The position numbers and the translations under genes are program-made. 27,737 bases of DNA from Victivallales bacterium. Lineage in GTDB: Bacteria > Verrucomicrobiota > Lentisphaeria > Oligosphaerales > Oligosphaeraceae. Positions 24,001 through 27,737 of this stretch are shown in pieces. Below the pieces are notes generated by a model that was given only the letters and a program-made list of their open reading frames with translations, made no database searches and was not told the DNA's origin. How positions within the stretch are numbered: position 1 is the first letter of the stretch; every line of letters begins with the position of its first letter. The DNA lies in assembly GCA_017458805.1 (NCBI GenBank), contig JAFTAC010000513.1, positions 1 through 27,737 on the forward strand, given 5' to 3'.

Positions 24001-24881
24001 TTCATTGGTCCAGTGCAAATGATACTGTTCACCCATTTGGGCGCCTTTGGAATGCTTGCATATTCGCCCGCGATTTCAGGGTCAACGGCAAAAATCTTGT
24101 CGAAAAAAGTAAACAAATCGCCGTCGAAGCAATTGAAGCAGTCGCTTACGCTGATGCTGCCGCCATCAGGCAGGACGTCCAACGTGCCAAGTCCCATGCG
24201 ATAGCCGCGGGGCGTATAGTAAAGCCTGTCGGCATATTCGCGGTAGTGCCCGATTGTGCTGTGCCACCACGGCAGCACGACAGTGTCGTTGATTTTGAAG
24301 CGGTAATGCGAGAAGCACCCCGACTTGCCATCGGGGTTTATCAATACCATTCCCTTGGAACTCTGCTTGTATTCATTGACAGGACGCTCCATTTCCACTT
24401 TCGGCAACGGCTTGTACGGCCCAATGTACCCCGCCCCCAAATGCCAGACATTCTTGCGGAAGGCATCGGCAAAATACATGTCCGTCATAGGCAGGACGTA
24501 AACTTTGGCCTTTCCTTCATTCACAAAGGTCAATGAACGGCGCAAGCCATTGTTGGCGATGAAATAACGTTTGCTAATCAGCAAGTTTGGCACTGTGTCG
24601 TTTTGGCAGACAAACGTAACCGCCTTGCTTGCTGGCTCTTTTTTAGTCTCAATGACCTTGTCCGCTGCTTCAAAGGCCGTTACATCTCCACCCTTTGACA
24701 TGACAATGTAGCGGTTTTCGCTTCCTTCAAGAATTGTGCGCCCAGCCTGGTCAACAATCCTTTTGACGGCGCCCGTGTCGCTGTCAATGTAAAAGTGGCC
24801 TCCAGCCGCTTCTAGAATCAGGTCGGAAGCCTGTGCAGCCATCAGGAACAACACTCCAAACAACAGCAAAACTCGCTTCAT
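21009..24881 (-). CDS. Large secreted multidomain glycosidase-like protein with C-terminal CBM9-like domain
   Basis: This 1290-aa protein has a signal peptide (1-18). Residues 20-270 form a beta-rich domain (HFYIDSDTGAVKRIVDQ), as in the super-sandwich ahead of many glycosidase barrels. About 280-600 looks like a TIM barrel, with KIIYVDEAQM placing Asp434/Glu435 at a strand end as candidate catalytic residues. About 600-1110 holds further beta domains. About 1115-1290 matches the CBM9/DOMON-like pattern (FIAHDYEYIYVGVRAYEP ... NDHVEFFMERSD). AGGAG lies about 10 nt before the ATG at 24881. It is probably a surface or periplasmic glycan hydrolase. A DUF6259-type relationship is possible; no GH family is assigned. 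Confidence 0.7.
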   Translation of the reverse strand: MKRVLLLFGVLFLMAAQASDLILEAAGGHFYIDSDTGAVKRIVDQAGRTILEGSENRYIVMSKGGDVTAFEAADKVIETKKEPASKAVTFVCQNDTVPNLLISKRYFIANNGLRRSLTFVNEGKAKVYVLPMTDMYFADAFRKNVWHLGAGYIGPYKPLPKVEMERPVNEYKQSSKGMVLINPDGKSGCFSHYRFKINDTVVLPWWHSTIGHYREYADRLYYTPRGYRMGLGTLDVLPDGGSISVSDCFNCFDGDLFTFFDKIFAVDPEIAGEYASIPKAPKWVNSIICTGPMNLVDYIRYLDEMTSEGIIIPFNQPVNDWADYREKNGFVGFEGGRITPEEFKEFFKTYRAISPRVNPTTYSIVVAAGENTDILREHPEWFRRYERDGKDGSLFPGLCPNYQSMFNNKGLRDYFVDMLMGYQRFNGGKIIYVDEAQMTNTIDWQRDQITRDDHSVLFWQELKKHAAAEDVILFFNGSGQPYADMNFMESPHDMKAERWRDFSGIVLGLGLVNRMKPDMRMLPLYWSGKTDYRNRVMALGWIPAAGYPSVSDVQTIRNVWETGYTLPINVKYTPDWKVDAQLEVESHAVQRVDSSDVMLSFINRAAKASDIPVTVDLTSLQLKGRINIWKIAYKTDYFTFQLSDNELKANYKNSRWSDGAALSKPQLIYSGATEGIFKDSIEKLPKDQMVTYLFEAAPAAFYSFDNLVQNNYYTTTRHGTINGRKVDIDVEGELLLIDRDHEFYDVKGNGSPLETSVVDVKGVAGLRVKLAAGAYTLEWKTRPHAAAREGVPQVKVSDGDIVTDDNSVITIERDGVNVYTGKTPVTLPKQRVAGDYLVRYPGSGQGSKLRINGGESSHVAKTFYLFQPERKLFEKVNVKHGDVTVTAKGTYVSRFEDVTGMQRNLDPAVTLVDPEKLVLVAGASRRDGINLHLAEFAGMELSNARQINVRLTHTFGEANSLELGHVRKGGGAPETNFAGMIIDYRVNGEYVKRVAFACGLYNPNYNRVEPFWGKGTKPDVVMELGDFINEKKAQEFSLDLQQFAPENWEGELFLTLGAARVLSNRQLKLEILEFNNAKAGNFLKPEMPVAAGARIKPEPLISKQLKENPKSLKKIDYDEWQAWGKFGRLQPYGFDLQTILRSRTEGFIAHDYEYIYVGVRAYEPTREPIANKSDVCANDHVEFFMERSDKKLFQVVVDVKGENAIYVNSLESSLEGVVSHAEYRPGVGTDIFMAIPIKFLKFNMQLTPNTYKCNLYRVRYGAEREYTVWAPVSQGFSERKRFTDIIFNFE

Positions 24882-24958
24882 ATAGTACGCACTCCTATCT
24901 CGAAAAAAATATCATATATTTAATGTCCATGTTATCCATCTCCGATTTGGCACATTGA

Positions 24959-25213
24959 CTATTTTTCCCGTTTCCCGCGCTTTTTTCTTCTCTGTTCGCG
25001 GTTGTCCTTTTGGGAATCAAGCAGTTCGACCGCTGCGTCGGTCAGCTCCTTGTTCCAGGTCTTTCCGACGGGCTTGCTATCGGCCATCCATGGACAATAG
25101 ACGGCATAATCGTCATCAAGCACAACGGTATAGGGAGGGCCGCAGCGGTCGTTGACGTGCGAATAGAGGCAACGGCCAGTCTTGATCAGTCTTTCAGCCT
25201 CGCTGCTGTCCAT
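24959..25213 (-). CDS. C-terminal part of a frameshifted small hypothetical protein
   Basis: This 84-aa frame opens at ATG 25213 but has no ribosome-binding site there; it overlaps the end of the frame 25186-25350. The sequence (RCGPPYTVVLDDDYAVYCPWM ... GKTWNKELTDAAVELLDS) looks like a conserved small-protein core and ends in a very basic tail, NREQRRKKRGKREK. Joined to the upstream frame by a -1 shift in an A6 run at 25215-25220 it gives a continuous protein of about 130 aa. Likely a soluble cytoplasmic protein of unknown function. Confidence 0.6.
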   Translation of the reverse strand: MDSSEAERLIKTGRCLYSHVNDRCGPPYTVVLDDDYAVYCPWMADSKPVGKTWNKELTDAAVELLDSQKDNREQRRKKRGKREK

Positions 25214-25350
25214 GTTTTTTGAAAGGCTGTGAAGACCGAACCAGATATTTCATAGAGGTCCCACGAGCCCTGAAATATCACCTCTGCGCCATAAACGCCC
25301 TTTTCCTCGTTGTAGCAGGCTTTCCAGCCAGTTCCTTCTTTCATTTTCAT
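25186..25350 (-). CDS. N-terminal part of the same frameshifted small hypothetical protein
   Basis: This 54-aa frame starts at ATG 25350, with GGAG about 11 nt upstream. It encodes MKMKEGTGWKACYNEEKGVYG, then EVIFQGSWDLYEISGSVFTAFQK, and continues for nine more residues (TWTAARLKD) before a stop at 25186-25188. Its first 45 residues would run into the 25213 frame if one A were added to the A6 tract or if ribosomes or RNA polymerase slipped there. The order in the run is after the BNR gene and before the 1290-aa gene. Confidence 0.55.
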   Translation of the reverse strand: MKMKEGTGWKACYNEEKGVYGAEVIFQGSWDLYEISGSVFTAFQKTWTAARLKD

Positions 25351-25380
25351 GATGGTGTCATCTCCATAAATGATTGATTG

Positions 25381-26541
25381 TTAGACTTCACTATGCTGTA
25401 AACGAGCCAGCATCGCGATACCGCTTCCATCCACTTTGAAACTGCCGTCAAACATCATGCCGTTGCCGTCTTTCAACGAAAGAGGCATGAAATTTCCAGA
25501 CCGCGCGATTGTTTCTGGATGGCTCCATTCACCGTCGATGGGGAAGACTATCTGCTCACTTTCCCGTATGAGTTCAAGCCTATCAGGATCAACTTCCGCA
25601 ATGAAAAGGGGCGCACGAAAACGCATCACCTTGCTGTTGTAGCCCGCATTGCGGGTGTAGCTCAGGTAGAGCCTGCCGCCGATGACCAGGAAGTGCTGCT
25701 GCGTGGAGAAGCTTTCAGGAACCTCGCCATTGTCGAAACGCCACGCCTGCATCGGGCCATAATGCAGACCATCCTCGGAGACAGCCACATAGCTGTTGCC
25801 GTCCTCTGCTCGCAGCGTAATCAGCACCCGCCCGCCATACTCTATCAAAGAAGGCTCCATCAGACCGCGTTTCGCCAGGTTTTCCAATATATTGCCGCGT
25901 TCCAGCAATGTGAACTTCTCTCCGTCGAAATGTGCGCGATAAACTGTGACACGGTTGTTCATGCCTTGCGTGTCTTCCATGAAATAGAATGGCAGCAGCC
26001 ATTCACCATTTGAACGGATGATTTTCTGCGTGCATCCGCAGCAGAAGGCGGCTGCAGCTTTGAACTCTTCTGGTTCAAGGTAATGGCGCGGCCCCCAACT
26101 GCCATCATCCTGCCTTACACTGTAGCATCCGCGCCGTAGATGCACAGACGTGTGGTCGGTTTTGCGCCAGGTGCCCAATGTATCCCAGAAGCGATTTTCA
26201 CGGTAGAAAACATTATGCCCTATGGCCACGAGTTTGCCAGTCGCCAAATCGACGTTTGGAACTGTATCGCACACGCCTTCGAACTCGCCTGGATTCTCCA
26301 GCGGCCTCCATCCCAATGGCTCCAGCTTGGACAAATCGCTCCAGTGGTAGCCACCATCCGTGCTGGTACTCCATAGGACATCGCCATAATAGTCGCTACC
26401 ACGTATTTCCTGAACGGTCATAAACAGGGAACCATCTGGGAGCTCAACAGCCTTTGGATGGAACATGGTTCGGCCCTGCTGGCTGGGCCAGTGCAGTGAT
26501 TGCCAGGTGATGCTTAGTTTTCGGGAGTTTTTATTTTCCAT
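25381..26541 (-). CDS. Sialidase-fold (BNR/Asp-box) protein
   Basis: This 386-aa protein carries a canonical Asp-box, STDGGYHW (60-67), and a degenerate second one, SEDGLHY (about 266). Beta-propeller-like spacing and the RTMFHPKAVELPDGSLF start fit exo-sialidase-like proteins (GH33 and relatives). There is no signal peptide, so it may act on imported sugars. Many Asp-box proteins are not sialidases and the arginine triad was not established, so the substrate stays open. The ATG at 26541 has only a weak AGGA upstream and lies 37 nt after the GrpB stop, consistent with an operon. Confidence 0.78.
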   Translation of the reverse strand: MENKNSRKLSITWQSLHWPSQQGRTMFHPKAVELPDGSLFMTVQEIRGSDYYGDVLWSTSTDGGYHWSDLSKLEPLGWRPLENPGEFEGVCDTVPNVDLATGKLVAIGHNVFYRENRFWDTLGTWRKTDHTSVHLRRGCYSVRQDDGSWGPRHYLEPEEFKAAAAFCCGCTQKIIRSNGEWLLPFYFMEDTQGMNNRVTVYRAHFDGEKFTLLERGNILENLAKRGLMEPSLIEYGGRVLITLRAEDGNSYVAVSEDGLHYGPMQAWRFDNGEVPESFSTQQHFLVIGGRLYLSYTRNAGYNSKVMRFRAPLFIAEVDPDRLELIRESEQIVFPIDGEWSHPETIARSGNFMPLSLKDGNGMMFDGSFKVDGSGIAMLARLQHSEV

Positions 26542-26578
26542 AGCGTCATTTTGTCCTATCTTGTGTTGTATTGTTGCA

Positions 26579-27145
26579 CTATTTCTGTTCCCTAGCGGCT
26601 TTCACGCAATCTCGAATAAAATCCCCCTTGGCATCCGTGTATGCATCTCGATTGTGACGATACTGTTTCTGCAGTTTGAATTTCAAGGCAGCGTATTCAC
26701 GTGCTTTATCAGGATTCCTCCTCAAGTATTCACAGAATATGGGCTCGTCCCAGTCGCCGATTCGGCGAATATGCAGGTGGAAGACTCTTTCAGCAAATCC
26801 CTGCGGCGTATAGCCTTTGCATAAATCAAGACGATACTCGGGCTCAAGCATTTCAGCCATAACTGTATATCCACAATCCAAAGCCAATTTTCGGATTGAC
26901 TCTGGCGACACATTTTCAGGTGTTTCCAGAAGAATATCGATGGTGGGCTTGGCCAGCAATCCTTCAACCGCCGTGCTGCCAATATGCCGTATCCTTTCAA
27001 GCTTGCTGCCAAATGCTTGATGAAGATGCTTTTCCTCCTCACGATACCAGTTTTTCCATTCGGGATTATGTTCGCTTAATTCAATTGGGAAAAGCTCCCA
27101 CAATTCCTCAAGTGTCATTTCCGAAAGCGGTTTGTTGTTTCTCAT
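26579..27145 (-). CDS. GrpB-family protein (UPF0157, nucleotidyltransferase fold)
   Basis: This 188-aa protein matches the GrpB family (PF04229). The core motif HIGSTAVEGLLAKPTIDILL (54-73) contains the GS pair (56-57) and an Asp (70), as in nucleotidyltransferase-like folds, and RVFHLHIRR follows near 128-136. Members are cytoplasmic, and their biochemical role is poorly defined. The start is ATG 27145; the ribosome-binding site is weak, and a short frame starting at 27172 (MHITYSCENNEKQQ...) overlaps it in another frame. The transcript would start at promoter copy C and carry the 24-nt repeats in its leader. Confidence 0.88.
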   Translation of the reverse strand: MRNNKPLSEMTLEELWELFPIELSEHNPEWKNWYREEEKHLHQAFGSKLERIRHIGSTAVEGLLAKPTIDILLETPENVSPESIRKLALDCGYTVMAEMLEPEYRLDLCKGYTPQGFAERVFHLHIRRIGDWDEPIFCEYLRRNPDKAREYAALKFKLQKQYRHNRDAYTDAKGDFIRDCVKAAREQK

Positions 27146-27194
27146 TATTCTCACAAGAGTAGGTAATATGCATACCCTCCCTCCAGGCCCCCCA

Positions 27195-27338
27195 AAAATC
27201 AAGAGGGATGATCAGGGGAAATCCAAGAGGGACGGTCAGGGGAAATCCAAGAGAGACGGTCAGGGGAAATCCAAGAGGGACGGTCAGGGGAAATCCAAGA
27301 GAGACGGTCAGGGGAAATCCAAGAGAGACGGTCAGGGG
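27195..27338. repeat. 24-bp tandem repeats, five exact-length copies plus one degenerate
   Basis: Five 24-bp units start at 27219, 27243, 27267, 27291 and 27315, each containing AAATCCAAGAG, then G or A, then GACGGTCAGGGG. They differ from each other at one G/A position. A diverged unit occupies 27195-27218. They lie between promoter copy C and the GrpB gene, so on the minus strand they form most of its roughly 220-nt leader (CCCCTGACCGTC-type units). The length is a multiple of three, and both strands stay open, but the open frames have no credible start. Confidence 0.92.
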
Positions 27339-27373
27339 AAAACTCGGGGCCCCGCCCTTAGGGTTGGGGTCTA

Positions 27374-27402
27374 ATTTAGCCAGTTTCAGGGGGCTTGTCA
27401 AG
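27374..27402 (-). promoter_or_regulatory. Repeated promoter module, copy C (GrpB operon)
   Basis: On the minus strand TTGACA (27402-27397), a 17-bp spacer and TAAATT (27379-27374) form a strong promoter. The conserved block spans 27335-27430 and aligns over about 95 bp with copy B, including GTGACTTTTTGAA upstream, ACCCCAACCCTAA after the -10, and the palindrome CGGGGCCCCG followed by TTTTCCCC. The upstream dyad is TTTTTGA-AAA-TCGAAAA, with one mismatch. Confidence 0.85.
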
Positions 27403-27493
27403 TCGGCTTTTCGATTTTCAAAAAGTCACTCAGTTCCAAAGAACACGCCTTTTGCTGGCTCATACAGAAAAAAGAGTTTGCGAACGAACTGCT

Positions 27494-27736
27494 TCATTGG
27501 CTGCTTCCTGGCAGTGGAATCAGGATGCGAAGGTCGTCGCGATGATATATTTTGCTTTGCCCATCTTCTGGAAGGGTGAAGCGTATTCCATCGTCATCGC
27601 GCTTGTTGACACCCAGGCTCCAGACCTGAAGAGCCTGAATCTTGGATGCATTCTGCGTGTCATGGTCATAGGTCCAACACTCCCCGACACGGTATTTCAG
27701 CGGCTCGCCCGTGAACGGGTCGTCCAACGGCGAGGA
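27494..27736 (-). CDS. C-terminal end of a hypothetical envelope protein, cut by the window edge
   Basis: The frame enters from beyond 27737 and stops at 27494, giving 80 residues. It contains DPFTGEPLKYR, then VWSLGVNKRDDDGIRF, a pattern seen at the C-terminus of prepilin-like or large membrane proteins in PVC bacteria (compare DPFSGKPLRYR and YSVGPNGKDDGG). This is recognition from memory. The in-frame TTG at 27727 is unlikely to be a start because the motif begins right at it. The stop lies 92 nt upstream of promoter copy C. Confidence 0.6.
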   Translation of the reverse strand, partial: SSPLDDPFTGEPLKYRVGECWTYDHDTQNASKIQALQVWSLGVNKRDDDGIRFTLPEDGQSKIYHRDDLRILIPLPGSSQ

Positions 27737-27737
27737 C

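Noticed and set aside
27195..27338. 24-bp repeats as a CRISPR array
   Set aside because: Units are directly adjacent without spacers, and no cas gene is present.
27132..27374. 80-aa plus-strand frame encoding KSKRDGQG repeats
   Set aside because: It arises from the 24-bp repeat being a multiple of three, begins at a TTG without ribosome-binding site, and runs into the opposing promoter.
27108..27401. 97-aa minus-strand frame through the same repeats
   Set aside because: Its start overlaps the -35 of promoter copy C, so the transcript would lack the start codon.

Overview
The window looks like a chromosomal segment from a Gram-negative, carbohydrate-degrading bacterium. The best guess is the PVC group, in the Lentisphaerae/Victivallales/Kiritimatiellae direction. 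This rests on protein style: many single secreted glycosidase-like and carbohydrate-binding proteins without a SusC/SusD pair, an ExbB/ExbD system preceded by very long TPR and coiled-coil secreted proteins, and near-consensus sigma-70 promoters. No rRNA, tRNA or marker gene fixes the taxonomy, so this is inference. No CRISPR array, phage module or transposase gene was seen.

Layout. (1) 1-5956, minus strand: a 1366-aa TPR/coiled-coil envelope protein, a 244-aa secreted TPR-like protein with its own consensus promoter, then exbB and the first 15 codons of exbD. Together they look like a proton-motive-force-driven envelope complex. (2) 6098-9242, plus strand: promoter, unusual tandem-repeat leader, SDR-type epimerase/dehydratase, secreted clan-A-like glycosidase, and a secreted beta-sandwich protein whose 3' end runs into a 109-bp MITE-like element. 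(3) 9315-13419, minus strand: a secreted parallel beta-helix protein with C-terminal beta-sandwich domains, and an AAA15-type ATPase. (4) 13703-16512, plus strand: a coiled-coil protein and a SWIM zinc-finger protein. (5) 16908-19136: promoter, long GC-rich leader and a GH115-like alpha-glucuronidase, followed by a cluster of structured repeats. (6) 19458-27145: mainly one minus-strand run, in transcription order a GrpB-family protein, a sialidase-fold (BNR) protein, a frameshifted small hypothetical gene, a 1290-aa multidomain glycosidase-like protein, a secreted beta-sandwich protein and a small membrane protein. A small plus-strand membrane ORF converges on the end of this run. (7) 27494-27736: C-terminus of a gene that starts beyond the window.

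How the genes may work together: the secreted beta-helix protein, the glycosidase-like proteins, the sialidase-fold protein and the GH115 enzyme suggest scavenging of complex plant (glucuronoxylan, pectin-like) or host glycans. The ExbB/ExbD system could energise outer-membrane transport or envelope maintenance. The AAA15 ATPase and the coiled-coil/SWIM pair are accessory-type genes of unknown role.

The most interesting signal is non-coding. A roughly 95-bp promoter module occurs nearly complete at two sites (16880-16974, plus; 27335-27430, minus) and diverged at a third (about 11947-12020, minus). It has an upstream dyad, TTGACA, a 17-bp spacer, TAnATT, and a leader containing CCCAACCCTAA followed by GC palindromes. 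In addition, different short tandem repeats lie in untranslated regions ahead of the epimerase, exbB and GrpB genes.
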